From: Psychrobacter sp. M13
GTDB taxonomy: Bacteria > Pseudomonadota > Gammaproteobacteria > Pseudomonadales > Moraxellaceae
Assembly (NCBI RefSeq): GCF_030718935.1
Contig: NZ_CP132194.1
Location: 2,108,001 to 2,172,000 of the forward strand
Length of the DNA: 64,000 nucleotides
Direction of reading: 5' to 3'
Part shown: positions 16,952 to 26,546 of the stretch, piece by piece
Layout: the number at the start of each line of letters is the position of its first letter
How positions within the stretch are numbered: position 1 is the stretch's first letter
The notes under the pieces: generated by a model
Told to the model about the DNA's origin: nothing
Databases searched by the model: none
The model's input: the letters and a program-made list of their open reading frames with translations, nothing else
Translations under genes and position numbers: made by a program

Positions 16952-18127
16952 ATGACCGATACCCCTTCTCAAAGCTCTGCAACTCACGCCCCTCAGCGCA
17001 CTCCTTTTTATCAGTCTCATGTCGATAGCAATGGCAAATTAGTAGACTTTTCTGGTTGGGAGCTGCCAATCAATTACGGCTCACAAATCGAAGAACACGA
17101 AGCGGTTCGTACTGACGCGGGTATGTTTGACGTCTCTCATATGGTCATCGTCGATGTTACAGGCGCAGATGCCAAAGCATGGTTACAAAAACTGCTGGCC
17201 AATGATGTTGATAAATTAAAGCTAGTGGGCAAAGCGCTCTACTCGCCTATGCTCAACGAGCAAGGTGGCGTCATCGATGACTTAATTGTCTATTTATCAA
17301 ACGAGGCGCAAACGGCTTATCGTATCGTCTCAAACGCAGCAACTCGTGATAAAGACATTGCACAGTTCCACAAGGTTGCTGAAGGTTTTGATGTCAGCCT
17401 TACTGAGCGTACTGAGCTGGCTATGCTTGCGGTTCAAGGCCCTAATGCGGTTGAAAAACTGGCGCAAGCTAAGCCTGCTTGGGCGGATACTCTAGCGCGC
17501 ATAACGCCTTTTGTTGGTGCTGATCTCACGGATATCGAAGGACAGGATTGGTTCGTAGCGCGTACTGGCTATACTGGTGAAGATGGCGTCGAAGTTATCA
17601 TGCATGCCGATGACGCGCCTGCCTTTTTCGAACAATTAAAAGCAGCTGGCATTACCCCTGCTGGCCTTGGCGCTCGTGATACGCTACGTATGGAAGCGGG
17701 CATGAACCTATACGGTCATGATATGGATGAGACCATCAGCCCGTATGAGTGCAACATGGGTTGGACCTTGGCGCTAAAAGACGAGCGTGATTTTGTCGGT
17801 CGTGAAGCCTTAGTCAGTAAGCGTAAGCAAGCTAAAGAAGACAACACTGCTATGAAGCAAGTTGGCTTACTATTGACGACTCGTGGTGTCATCCGTGAAG
17901 GCATGGCAGTGACCATCAATCAAGGCACGGATAACGAGCAAACGGGTATTATTACTAGTGGTACTTTTTCTCCAAGCCTAAAAAATTCTATCGCTATTGC
18001 CCGTGTTCCTATGAGCTTATCAGAAGATGATAGCGTGCAAATTGACTTGCGTGGTAAAGGTAAATTCGTAGACGTACGTGTTCTAAAGCTGCCTTTTGTA
18101 CGTAATGGCAAAAAGCAATTTGACTAG
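16952..18127 (+). CDS. gcvT: Glycine cleavage system T protein (aminomethyltransferase)
   Basis: Tetrahydrofolate-dependent aminomethyltransferase of 391 aa. It takes the aminomethyl group from lipoylated GcvH to make 5,10-methylene-THF and ammonia. Recognisable segments are [13 protein letters not shown] near the start, [22 protein letters not shown], and [20 protein letters not shown], which includes the region of the conserved catalytic Asp. The N-terminus is about 15 residues longer than usual. AAGGATTC precedes the ATG. It is first behind the tandem glycine riboswitch and is followed by gcvH at 117 bp. Confidence 0.97.
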   Translation: MTDTPSQSSATHAPQRTPFYQSHVDSNGKLVDFSGWELPINYGSQIEEHEAVRTDAGMFDVSHMVIVDVTGADAKAWLQKLLANDVDKLKLVGKALYSPMLNEQGGVIDDLIVYLSNEAQTAYRIVSNAATRDKDIAQFHKVAEGFDVSLTERTELAMLAVQGPNAVEKLAQAKPAWADTLARITPFVGADLTDIEGQDWFVARTGYTGEDGVEVIMHADDAPAFFEQLKAAGITPAGLGARDTLRMEAGMNLYGHDMDETISPYECNMGWTLALKDERDFVGREALVSKRKQAKEDNTAMKQVGLLLTTRGVIREGMAVTINQGTDNEQTGIITSGTFSPSLKNSIAIARVPMSLSEDDSVQIDLRGKGKFVDVRVLKLPFVRNGKKQFD

Positions 18128-18244
18128 TTTTCGTTTTATTGATAATTGATCAAAATCTTGAGTTAACGTTTTGACTAAGTAAGTGGGTTAGTCATAGAAT
18201 ATGATTAATCATTTTTATTTTAATAATCCTCCAAGGAGTCTTTT

Positions 18245-18625
18245 ATGAGCAACGTCCCAGCAGAATTAAAGTACATCGCTAGCCACGAATGGTTACGTTT
18301 AGAAGACGACGGCACTATTACCGTTGGTATCACTGACCATGCACAAGACTTACTAGGTGATGTGGTATTCGTTGAATTACCAGATGTAGGCGATACTATC
18401 GCTGTTGATGATGAGATCTCGGTGGTCGAATCAGTAAAAGCGGCCTCTGATGTTTATGCGCCAATCTCAGGTGAAGTCGTTGCTATTAACGAAGCGCTAG
18501 AAGATGATCCTGAAATCATCAACTCTGATCCTTATGGCGAAGGGTGGTTCTTTAGAATGAAGCCTGACAACATGGCAGACTATGAAGCACTACTTAGCGC
18601 TGAAGAGTACGAAAACGAATTATAA
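18245..18625 (+). CDS. gcvH: Glycine cleavage system H protein
   Basis: Lipoyl carrier protein of 126 aa that shuttles the aminomethyl group between GcvP, GcvT and the L protein. The lipoylation site is Lys65 in [10 protein letters not shown], within the standard biotinyl/lipoyl fold; [18 protein letters not shown] and [12 protein letters not shown] frame it. The ATG has a strong CAAGGAG ribosome binding site. It probably belongs to the riboswitch-controlled transcript, although no L-protein gene is adjacent. Confidence 0.97.
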   Translation: MSNVPAELKYIASHEWLRLEDDGTITVGITDHAQDLLGDVVFVELPDVGDTIAVDDEISVVESVKAASDVYAPISGEVVAINEALEDDPEIINSDPYGEGWFFRMKPDNMADYEALLSAEEYENEL

Positions 18626-18749
18626 GCTTTATAAGCCAATTCAAACTTAACCAAATAGCTAGTTGCAGATATTAGCGTCAGTTAGTATCTGCCATCATTT
18701 ACAACCCTCACTCGCTGTCATCTAACGTTATCTTGTTCTGGAGTCACTT

Positions 18750-19535
18750 ATGAAACCAGCTGATACTAGTCATGACCATATTGCTGCTGATATAAACGGC
18801 AACGATATGGCAACCCCTAATCATACCCCGCAACTGCAAGCCTTTCAGCAAGTAGTCGAGTCACGTCGTTCAGTGCGCCGCTTTACTGATACTCCGATTC
18901 CTGATGCGGTGTTGGCAGATTGTCTACGTCTAGCTATGCTCGCGCCAAACTCAAGTAACCTACAGCCGTGGGAATTCTATGTGATAGATAGCGTAGAGAA
19001 GCGTAAGCTGGCTGTTAAAAACTGTATGAATCAGAACGCTGCGAAAACCGCAGCACGTTTGATCGCTGTCGTCGCTCGTACAGATACTTGGCATGAACAC
19101 GCACAGCAAGTGTTGCGTGAATACCCTACGAACCCTGTACCCAAAAAAGTCAAAGATTACTACACTAAAGTTGTGACCTTAGACTTTTTACGGGGACCAG
19201 TAAACGCACTATCGGTTGCCAAATGGAGCGCTACGCAAGTGGTTAGACGGGTCAAAGGGCCAATAAAATCGCCTTATTATACCTTTGATGATGTCAAAAA
19301 CTGGGCGACTAATAACACCGCTTTGGGCGCCCAAAACTTAATGCTTGCATTACGCGCTCATGGTTTTGATAGCTGCCCGATGGGCGGTTTCGATGAACCT
19401 GCGATGAAGCGCTTATTAAACTTAAGCGATGATCATCATATAGTGATGATGATTGGTGCCGGCGAACGTGCTGATAATGGTGTTTACCATTCTCAGTTTC
19501 GCTTTAATCAACAGCAGTTTGTGCATTATGTTTAG
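18750..19535 (+). CDS. Nitroreductase family flavoprotein
   Basis: FMN-dependent oxidoreductase-like protein of 261 aa. The N-terminal SRRSVRRFTDTPIP and the APNSSNLQPWEFYV segment are the classic FMN-binding start of the nitroreductase fold. GFDSCPMGGFDEPAM and the terminal GAGERADNG complete it. The natural substrate is unknown; such enzymes reduce nitroaromatics, quinones or other electrophiles with NAD(P)H. The first 25 residues are extra and probably disordered. The gene lies between gcvH and gcvP on the same strand with a TCTGGAG ribosome binding site. A link to glycine metabolism is positional only. Confidence 0.87.
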   Translation: MKPADTSHDHIAADINGNDMATPNHTPQLQAFQQVVESRRSVRRFTDTPIPDAVLADCLRLAMLAPNSSNLQPWEFYVIDSVEKRKLAVKNCMNQNAAKTAARLIAVVARTDTWHEHAQQVLREYPTNPVPKKVKDYYTKVVTLDFLRGPVNALSVAKWSATQVVRRVKGPIKSPYYTFDDVKNWATNNTALGAQNLMLALRAHGFDSCPMGGFDEPAMKRLLNLSDDHHIVMMIGAGERADNGVYHSQFRFNQQQFVHYV

Positions 19536-19597
19536 TATTAAAAGTTGCTTTTTAGGCTGATATTATTCAGCTTGAACCCTTTTTATTTATTCTTATT

Positions 19598-19769
19598 AGA
19601 GCGTGTCCTCAATTTGAAAATGATGATAAAAATGAGATAAATTGCAGCAAAGCCAGGATAATAGCGCTATTAATATCGAGATATTGATGAGCTATTTGAC
19701 ACCGCTCTGCCAATATTTAGCCTTTTTTAGCCAATTTAGTCTTAGACGTTCAGATTAGGGACATGCTCT
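19598..19769. mobile_element. Second MITE-like element upstream of gcvP
   Basis: A 172-bp stretch is bounded by AGAGCGTGTCCTCAATTTGA (19598-19617) and its imperfect complement (19750-19769), which match at 16 of 20 positions. It has no coding capacity. Its ends share the AGRGCGTGTY core with the element at 2399-2665, but the interiors look unrelated. It separates the nitroreductase gene from gcvP and may carry a promoter or terminator affecting gcvP. Confidence 0.5.
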
Positions 19770-19809
19770 ACATTTTCAGCTTGCTTTATAGAAGCTAACA
19801 AGGATTATT

Positions 19810-22710
19810 ATGACCAGCTCTTACAGCCCTACCTTTGATACTTTTGAAGGTTTATTTAATGAGTCAGAATTTGTCTATCGTCACTTAGGCTCAAACGACA
19901 ACAAACAAGCGGATCTACTTAGCGCCATCGGCTATAAAGAAATGTCGGCTTTTATCGATGATACCGTGCCAGAGCCTGTTCGTTTGCATAAAGAGTTAGA
20001 TTTGCCATTGGCTATGAGTGAGCACGCCGCCCTTGCCAAACTACGCAAAATGGCGGATAAAGTTACCGTTAATAAAAGCTATATCGGTCAAGGCTACTCG
20101 CCTGTACGCATGCCAGCCGTTATTCAACGTAACGTGTTAGAAAATCCAGGCTGGTACACCGCTTATACGCCGTATCAAGCTGAGATCGCTCAAGGCCGCT
20201 TGGAAGCTTTGCTTAACTTCCAACAAGTTTGTATTGATCTGTCTGGTCTTGAGCTTGCTGGTGCCTCACTACTTGATGAAGCGACTGCCGCTGCCGAAGC
20301 GATGGCGATGTCAAAACGTATGAGCAAAAGCAAATCAACTCAGTACTTCGTTGATGACCGTGTTTATCCACAAACCTTGGATGTCATGCGTACTCGCGCC
20401 AAATATTTCGGTTTTGAAATCGTTGTTGGTGATTTTGAATTGGCTAAATCTGGCGATTATTTTGGGGCGTTTTTCCAATATGTTGGTCGCGAGGGTGATG
20501 TCAAAGATTTAACCGACGTTATCAGCGCTGTCAAACAAAACAAAACTTACGTTGCGGTTGCTAGTGACATCATGAGCTTAGTATTACTCAAGTCGCCCGC
20601 CGACATGGGTGCTGATGTCGCATTAGGTAGCACGCAGCGCTTTGGTATTCCTATGGGTTACGGTGGTCCACACGCCGCCTATTTTGCTTTTTCTGATAAA
20701 GCGAAACGTTCAGCGCCTGGTCGTATCATTGGGGTGTCAAAAGACTCGCAAGGCAATACGGCACTACGTATGGCACTACAAACTCGTGAGCAGCATATTC
20801 GCCGCGAAAAAGCCAACTCAAACATCTGTACCTCACAAGTATTGTTAGCTAATCTTGCGGGTATGTATGCGGTCTATCATGGCCCTACTGGCGTGAAGCG
20901 CATCGCCACTCGTATCCATGCCTTTGCGACTGCTTTCGCTGATGTCATTACCACGGCTAAAGGTGATAACCAACTAACTGTCGTTCATGAGCAGTTCTTT
21001 GACACTGTCGTTGTTGATTGTGGCTCTGAAAAGCTTGCCACCCAAATCTTTGAAAATGCGGACAATGTTGGCTATAACCTATGGCGTCTTGATGAGACCA
21101 AATTAGGCGTTGCCTTTAGTGAAACCAGCGATCAACAAGACTTCAATGTCTTGACTCAGCTATTCGTTAACAAGTCACATAACTTACCTGAGACAGCGAC
21201 GGTTTCTTTAGATGCGGAGCATTTACGTACGGATGATATCTTGACCCATCCCGTATTTAACTCGCACCATACCGAACATGAAATGCTACGCTATCTTAAG
21301 TCTTTAGAAGATAAAGATTTGGCTATGAACCGTAGTATGATTTCATTGGGTAGCTGTACGATGAAGCTCAACGCCACTAGCGAGATGCTACCGATTACTT
21401 GGCCTGAATTTGCCAACGTTCATCCGTTTGCGCCTTTAGATCAAGTCAGTGGTTACATTGAGATGATTGATAGCTTGCAGGAGCAGCTCAAAGCCATCAC
21501 TGGTTTTGATGACGTTTCTATGCAGCCAAACTCAGGGGCTTCTGGTGAATATGCTGGTCTATTAGCCATTCGTCGTTATCATGAGTCACGTGATGAGACT
21601 AATCGTGATGTCTGTTTGATTCCGCAGTCAGCCCACGGCACCAACCCTGCGACCGCCATTATGATGGGCATGAAAGTCGTTGTCGTTAGAACAGATGACA
21701 ACGGTAACGTCGATATTGATGACTTAACTGCTAAGGCTGAAGAGCACAGCGCCAATCTTGGTGCCTTGATGATCACTTATCCCTCGACGCATGGTGTATT
21801 TGAAGAAGGTATTCGTAAGATTTGTGACCTTATTCATAGTCATGGCGGTCAAGTCTATATGGATGGCGCCAACATGAATGCTCAGGTCGCTATCATGCAG
21901 CCTGCTGACGTTGGTGCTGACGTACTGCACATGAACTTGCATAAAACCTTCTGTATTCCTCATGGCGGCGGTGGACCAGGTATGGGTCCTATCGGTATGC
22001 AAGCGCATTTGGCACCGTTTATGGCGGATCATACGTTGATACCTGTGCATAATGCTCAAAGAGGCAACTCAGCGGTATCAGCAGCGCCTTATGGTTCAGC
22101 AAGTATTCTACCGATTTCATGGATGTATATTGCCATGATGGGTCGTGATGGCTTATTAAAAGCGACTAATTTGGCACTACTCAATGCTAACTATGTAGCG
22201 GACAAGCTAAAGAGCGTCTATCCGATTCTTTATGCTGGCAAAAACGGCCGCGTCGCGCACGAATGTATCATCGATATTCGCCCACTCAAAGAAGAAACAG
22301 GCATTACTGAAAGTGATATCGCTAAACGCTTGATGGATTATGGCTTCCATTCACCAACGATGAGCTTCCCAGTATCAGGTACGCTTATGATTGAGCCGAC
22401 TGAGTCTGAATCTAAAGAAGAGCTAGATCGCTTTATCGATGCGCTGATCGCTATCCATGCAGAAGCTATGAAAGCCAAAGCTGGCGATGATGGCTGGACC
22501 TTGGAGGACAACCCATTAGTCAACGCACCGCATACGGCTGCTATGATTACTGATGGTGAGTGGTCACATCCTTATAGCCGTGATACGGCAGCGTTCCCAC
22601 TCCCTTATATACGTAATAATAAGTTTTGGCCAAGCGTTGCCCGTGTCGATGATGCTTATGGTGATAAGAACCTAATGTGCTCATGCCCAAGTATCGAAAA
22701 CTATATGTAG
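19810..22710 (+). CDS. gcvP: Glycine decarboxylase (P protein)
   Basis: Full-length PLP-dependent glycine dehydrogenase (decarboxylating) of 966 aa, the homodimeric single-chain type. It decarboxylates glycine and loads the aminomethyl group on GcvH. The PLP lysine is Lys712 in HMNLHKTFCIPHGGGGPG. The N-terminal half carries GYKEMSAFIDDTVP and GQGYSPVRMPAVI, typical of the family. The ATG has an AAGGATTA site. A 274-bp gap containing a MITE-like element precedes it, so whether it shares the gcvT transcript is uncertain. A clear terminator follows. Confidence 0.97.
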   Translation: MTSSYSPTFDTFEGLFNESEFVYRHLGSNDNKQADLLSAIGYKEMSAFIDDTVPEPVRLHKELDLPLAMSEHAALAKLRKMADKVTVNKSYIGQGYSPVRMPAVIQRNVLENPGWYTAYTPYQAEIAQGRLEALLNFQQVCIDLSGLELAGASLLDEATAAAEAMAMSKRMSKSKSTQYFVDDRVYPQTLDVMRTRAKYFGFEIVVGDFELAKSGDYFGAFFQYVGREGDVKDLTDVISAVKQNKTYVAVASDIMSLVLLKSPADMGADVALGSTQRFGIPMGYGGPHAAYFAFSDKAKRSAPGRIIGVSKDSQGNTALRMALQTREQHIRREKANSNICTSQVLLANLAGMYAVYHGPTGVKRIATRIHAFATAFADVITTAKGDNQLTVVHEQFFDTVVVDCGSEKLATQIFENADNVGYNLWRLDETKLGVAFSETSDQQDFNVLTQLFVNKSHNLPETATVSLDAEHLRTDDILTHPVFNSHHTEHEMLRYLKSLEDKDLAMNRSMISLGSCTMKLNATSEMLPITWPEFANVHPFAPLDQVSGYIEMIDSLQEQLKAITGFDDVSMQPNSGASGEYAGLLAIRRYHESRDETNRDVCLIPQSAHGTNPATAIMMGMKVVVVRTDDNGNVDIDDLTAKAEEHSANLGALMITYPSTHGVFEEGIRKICDLIHSHGGQVYMDGANMNAQVAIMQPADVGADVLHMNLHKTFCIPHGGGGPGMGPIGMQAHLAPFMADHTLIPVHNAQRGNSAVSAAPYGSASILPISWMYIAMMGRDGLLKATNLALLNANYVADKLKSVYPILYAGKNGRVAHECIIDIRPLKEETGITESDIAKRLMDYGFHSPTMSFPVSGTLMIEPTESESKEELDRFIDALIAIHAEAMKAKAGDDGWTLEDNPLVNAPHTAAMITDGEWSHPYSRDTAAFPLPYIRNNKFWPSVARVDDAYGDKNLMCSCPSIENYM

Positions 22711-22751
22711 TACGGCATTGAAGGTTGATAAGTCAGCCTTCCTTAATCATA

Positions 22752-22786
22752 AAAACCTCCAAGTCAGTCACTGATTTGGAGGTTTT
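22752..22786 (+). terminator. Terminator after gcvP
   Basis: Stem of 11 bp (AAAACCTCCAA, arms 22752-22762 and 22776-22786) with a 13-base loop and a TTTTATTTTG tail. It closes the glycine cleavage locus. Confidence 0.85.
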
Positions 22787-22978
22787 ATTTTGTCTATCGT
22801 TAATAGAAATAACAATGCTTAAATCACTCTCAATTAAATTTAAACTCTACTATTTTGACGCTTTTTAGACTAAGCGCATTAACCTATAAGCATTTGCTTT
22901 AAGTTAAGAGTGCGGTATGCTAATAAAATTTAACGCTATAATAAACAACTAATCAGTTTAAAAAACTTCGGACTAAAC

Positions 22979-23653
22979 ATGAGCCAAAAAAACCTCGTTA
23001 TTCTTATTCATGGTCTACATCAAGCGCCCTTCATTATGCGTCCAATGGCGAAGTGCTTACAAACCCAAGGCTTTGCTACTCATCAATTTAGTTACCGCAG
23101 TATGCGCGATGGTATTAAAGTAAATAGTCAGCGTTTAAACGCTTGGCTTAAAGTCAATCACAACCCTGCAAAGCCCTTTGATCTTATCGGGCATAGTTTA
23201 GGTGGGCTAATTATTCGCGACTTTATAGCGCATTATCCTGAATGGAATATCGGACGCTGCGTTACTTTAGGAACACCGCATAACGGTAGCGTTAGTGGCG
23301 ATTATATCTGGCAGCTACTCCCTGCTATTGTAGGCAAATCGTATGAGCAAGCTTTAGATGGTACGGTTGCACCGCTGCCAAAAGGTATTGAGCTTGGCGT
23401 TATAGCTGGTAATAAAGCGCAGGGTTTGGGACAACCTATCCTAGCCTATCATAATCGAAAATTGCGCAAAGCGGACGTAGAGACACCCTTAGAAAAGCTC
23501 GCTCATGATGGCACGGTCTATATCTCAGAGACTAAACTTGATAGCGCCTCTGATCACATTATCCTGCCTGTCACTCATACTGGCATGTTGATCGATAAAA
23601 ACGTCGCACAGCAAGCTATTTACTTTTTAATACATGGTGAGTTTGAACGGTAG
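22979..23653 (+). CDS. Alpha/beta hydrolase, lipase/esterase-like
   Basis: Cytosolic hydrolase of 224 aa. The oxyanion segment is ILIHGLHQ near residue 10, the nucleophile elbow is GHSLGG with Ser73, the acid is possibly Asp177 (AHDGTV), and the likely catalytic His is His200 (PVTHTGML). The TLGTPHNGS segment is typical of triacylglycerol lipase or PGAP1-like enzymes. There is no signal peptide, so an internal lipid or ester substrate is implied. It is followed convergently by rnd, only 9 bp away, with no clear terminator between. Confidence 0.8.
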   Translation: MSQKNLVILIHGLHQAPFIMRPMAKCLQTQGFATHQFSYRSMRDGIKVNSQRLNAWLKVNHNPAKPFDLIGHSLGGLIIRDFIAHYPEWNIGRCVTLGTPHNGSVSGDYIWQLLPAIVGKSYEQALDGTVAPLPKGIELGVIAGNKAQGLGQPILAYHNRKLRKADVETPLEKLAHDGTVYISETKLDSASDHIILPVTHTGMLIDKNVAQQAIYFLIHGEFER

Positions 23654-23662
23654 TAAGACAAA

Positions 23663-24967
23663 CTACTTAACGCCCATCCCCTGTTTAAGCTCAACCTTAT
23701 GTGCTGCAATCGCTGGTATTAAAGTCTGAGTCACCCAGTCATGACGCCAGCCTTGCAAGCCTAAAGGCAATTCTGACAAGTCTTTATCATAGGCAATCAC
23801 TTCATAGAGTTGACTCAGCCACTTTTTGCGCATTAATACGCTCTCTGGCACACCGATTTGTTCAGCTTGAGTTGCGACAGCTTGTTGTACCGCTTTTGAC
23901 AGCACTTTATTTTTTGAGCGATAAGGCGCTGGCAATAACTTTGGATGTTCAGCAACAGACAACGCTTTGGCATCGGTAATAATCTTTAATAGCTCTTCGC
24001 CATATAGTCTGAGCATACTGCGATGCATTGTAGTTTTATGAGCAAGCTCGCGCATAGTGCTCGGCTTTTCGGTGATAATCTCACGCACCGCTTGTTTTTT
24101 GATGACAAAGGTGCGCGGTTGATTGGTCGCGCGCGCCAGTTGTTCACGCCAAGTCGCCACCGCCTGCAATATCGCCATTTGCTGCGAGTTGTAGCGATAA
24201 TCTGCCATGGTTAGATACATAGCGTCGTCTTCAACGTGCTGAGTAGCGTAAAGCTCAGCGGCATATAGCTGACAATCCGCCCAGACATAATCATATAGCC
24301 CTTTTGACTTTAGCGCATACTCAAGACTTAAGTATAGCGCTGGCAGAAAGCGCACATCATCTATCGCATATTGCTCTTGCTCATCTGATAATGGACGACG
24401 TAACCAGTCGGACTGGCTCTGCTCTTTATCGATATGCATATCAAGCTGGTCATCGAGCGCTTGTTGATAGCCCATTTGCAATTGCCCAGTCAAATAAGAC
24501 AGCGCAATTTGAGTATCAAAGATATTGGTCAGTGGCGGGCAACCTGAGAGTAAATAGAATATCCCCAAATCCTCACCACAGGCATGCCAAATGGCGACAT
24601 CGACTTCGAGCAGTGCTTGCCATAGCGCGTCAAGTTGCAACTTTGGCGCATCTATAAGGTAAACATGATCACCTGTATTAAGCTGCACGAGCGCCAAGAT
24701 CGGATAATAAGTATCACGCTTGATAAACTCAGTATCTAGCGCCACACGTCCGCAGCCTTCTAGCGCCTCAATGACTTCATCTAGCTGATACTGTTCACGT
24801 ATCCAAGTGACTGCTGCTGCGTCAGCAATATCAAGCAAGGCGTCAATATCAGGCTCTACAGGCAAAATAGTTAGAGCAGTATTTTTTGCAGCATTATCTT
24901 TATTAATTGTAGAATTAGCAATAGTAGGATCGTCTTGTGGAACTATAGCGGTTAGAGAGTCTGACAC
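23663..24967 (-). CDS. rnd: Ribonuclease D
   Basis: 3'-5' exoribonuclease for tRNA maturation, 434 aa compared with about 375 in E. coli. The DEDD nuclease domain begins with VALDTEFIKR (Asp78, Glu80), continues with CGEDLGIF and ends with YAIDDVRFLPALY. An HRDC domain follows (about 265-345). The extra length is an N-terminal extension of about 60 residues rich in Asp, Ala and Thr. The start is GTG at 24967 with a weak AGCAGGT site; a shorter start inside the extension cannot be excluded. Confidence 0.92.
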   Translation of the reverse strand: MSDSLTAIVPQDDPTIANSTINKDNAAKNTALTILPVEPDIDALLDIADAAAVTWIREQYQLDEVIEALEGCGRVALDTEFIKRDTYYPILALVQLNTGDHVYLIDAPKLQLDALWQALLEVDVAIWHACGEDLGIFYLLSGCPPLTNIFDTQIALSYLTGQLQMGYQQALDDQLDMHIDKEQSQSDWLRRPLSDEQEQYAIDDVRFLPALYLSLEYALKSKGLYDYVWADCQLYAAELYATQHVEDDAMYLTMADYRYNSQQMAILQAVATWREQLARATNQPRTFVIKKQAVREIITEKPSTMRELAHKTTMHRSMLRLYGEELLKIITDAKALSVAEHPKLLPAPYRSKNKVLSKAVQQAVATQAEQIGVPESVLMRKKWLSQLYEVIAYDKDLSELPLGLQGWRHDWVTQTLIPAIAAHKVELKQGMGVK

Positions 24968-25292
24968 GGGCAGATACCTGCTTTTATTAGTTTAAAGTTG
25001 ATTGGTTCAAAATACAGGGCTTTGATTATAACAACAATAAAGCGCATTAAACATTCACAGATAGTTATTTGTGAATGTTTAAACACACACTGCTTCATCG
25101 ATAACCGTAGGGTGCATTCTATGAACCAACAAATCTTGAAAACTAAGTTTGATGTGAGTAATAATTGACTAAATTATATCGAATAATACAAACAAAAAAG
25201 CTAGGTTAAAACCCAACCTATAACGATATTTAAATGACAATATTATTCAATTTGATGCATTTTATAAATTGCTATAAATCAAATTCTACAGC
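24968..25292. other. Intergenic region with two hairpins
   Basis: No gene is seen between recR and rnd. It holds a perfect 13-bp inverted repeat TTAAACATTCACA (25047-25059 with 25070-25082, loop of 10) without a T run. It also holds a small stem TAGGTT/AACCTA (25202-25207 with 25215-25220), followed on the minus strand by AGCTTTTTTG, which may terminate recR. The rnd promoter must lie here. Confidence 0.5.
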
Positions 25293-25886
25293 CTATAAAA
25301 AAGAGCGATTTTGCAAAGCCTGTCCTAGCGTCATACTATCTAAATATTCCAGCTCACCGCCCATCGGCACTCCTTGCGCTAGACGCGTGACTTTAGTTAC
25401 ATGACGACTCACCGCTTCACTAATAAAATGCGCGGTAGTCTGCCCTTCAACCGTAGTTCCCGTAGCTAAAATAACCTCCTCAACAGGCTCTTGCTTGACC
25501 CGCCATACCAGTTGATCAATATTTAAGTCATCAGCGCTGATACCATCGATAGGTGATAGATGTCCACCGAGTACAAAATAACGACCACGGAAGCCCGCGG
25601 TTTGCTCAATCGCCATCACGTCAGCGGCGGTCTCGACCACACACAGTAGGTTATCATCGCGCCTTGGATCTTGACATAGCGGGCAGATATTATCATCGCT
25701 AAAGCTATGACAGCGCTGACATTCAACGATATCGCGCATTGCCTCGTCAAGCGCTTGGGCGAGCGCCATACCTTGTGGGCGTTTTTTAGTCAATAGATGT
25801 AGCGCCATACGTTGAGCGCTTTTCTGTCCGACACCTGGTAATACTCGTAGCTGTTTAACTAACTGATCAAATTTTGGAGTAAGCAA
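25293..25886 (-). CDS. recR: Recombination mediator RecR
   Basis: Recombinational repair protein of 197 aa, acting with RecO and RecF to load RecA at gaps. It shows the N-terminal HhH region ([20 protein letters not shown]), a four-Cys zinc finger (Cys56, Cys59, Cys68, Cys71) and the Toprim segment [14 protein letters not shown]. The start is TTG at 25886, which gives the family N-terminus and has AAGGAAGG four bases upstream. ybaB lies upstream, as in many bacteria, but with a terminator between them. Confidence 0.95.
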   Translation of the reverse strand: MLTPKFDQLVKQLRVLPGVGQKSAQRMALHLLTKKRPQGMALAQALDEAMRDIVECQRCHSFSDDNICPLCQDPRRDDNLLCVVETAADVMAIEQTAGFRGRYFVLGGHLSPIDGISADDLNIDQLVWRVKQEPVEEVILATGTTVEGQTTAHFISEAVSRHVTKVTRLAQGVPMGGELEYLDSMTLGQALQNRSFL

Positions 25887-25978
25887 AGCACCTTCCTTTG
25901 TTTGGCTGTCTTTATATAGAATAATATATAAAACAACTGTTATTCACAGTCGATAAAATCTTAAATACCAGCTATAAA

Positions 25979-26012
25979 AATGGGGTCGTATCGTCACGAT
26001 AACAACCCCATT
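25979..26012 (-). terminator. Terminator downstream of ybaB
   Basis: Hairpin with outer arms AATGGGG (25979-25985) and CCCCATT (26006-26012) and an inner TATCG/CGATA stem. On the minus strand it is followed by TTTTTA. It ends ybaB transcription and separates it from recR. Confidence 0.8.
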
Positions 26013-26093
26013 ACGGCTCAATAGCAACTTAAACTGTCAGTATTTTCAAGCGCTTAGCACTAATATACTTGCTGTAAAAATTAAGACCAGTGC

Positions 26094-26423
26094 TTAGAAC
26101 ATCCCTTGCATACCTGGTGGCAGACCCATACCTGTTGTCGCGCCAGCCATAGTTTGCTCATATAGCTCATCGGCTTGACGCACCGCATCATTGATAGCAG
26201 CGGCGATAAGATCTTCAATCATATCAGGCTCATCTTCGAGCAAGCTTGGATCAATAGTTAAGCGCTTAACCACATGACGACCTGTCATAGTGACTTTTAC
26301 TAGACCGCTACCCGCTTCGGCGTGTACTTCTTTATTAGCCAGCTCTTTTTTAGCAGTCTCAACGTTCGCTTCAACTTTCTTTTGCATGGTCTGTGCTTGT
26401 TGCATTAATGCTTGGATATTCAT
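26094..26423 (-). CDS. YbaB/EbfC nucleoid-associated protein
   Basis: Small DNA-binding protein of 109 aa that forms dimers shaped like tweezers. The family signature is clear: an N-terminal helix ([16 protein letters not shown]), [21 protein letters not shown], and the C-terminal helix ending with a [12 protein letters not shown] tail. It is usually encoded between dnaX and recR. Here recR is next, but the upstream gene is metZ, not dnaX. It has its own terminator. Confidence 0.93.
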   Translation of the reverse strand: MNIQALMQQAQTMQKKVEANVETAKKELANKEVHAEAGSGLVKVTMTGRHVVKRLTIDPSLLEDEPDMIEDLIAAAINDAVRQADELYEQTMAGATTGMGLPPGMQGMF

Positions 26424-26546
26424 AATGGCCTCTTATGTGATGAGATAATAAAAATTATTTGTCAGTGATATATAGGGTTTGACTCTACTGTTTTAAAGCA
26501 CAATTATTTAAACCACTATTACTATGATGTGATTATAACGTTATCT

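Noticed and set aside
23701..24657. Several open frames antisense to rnd
   Set aside because: rnd has intact exonuclease and HRDC motifs; these frames have no ribosome binding sites or recognisable content.
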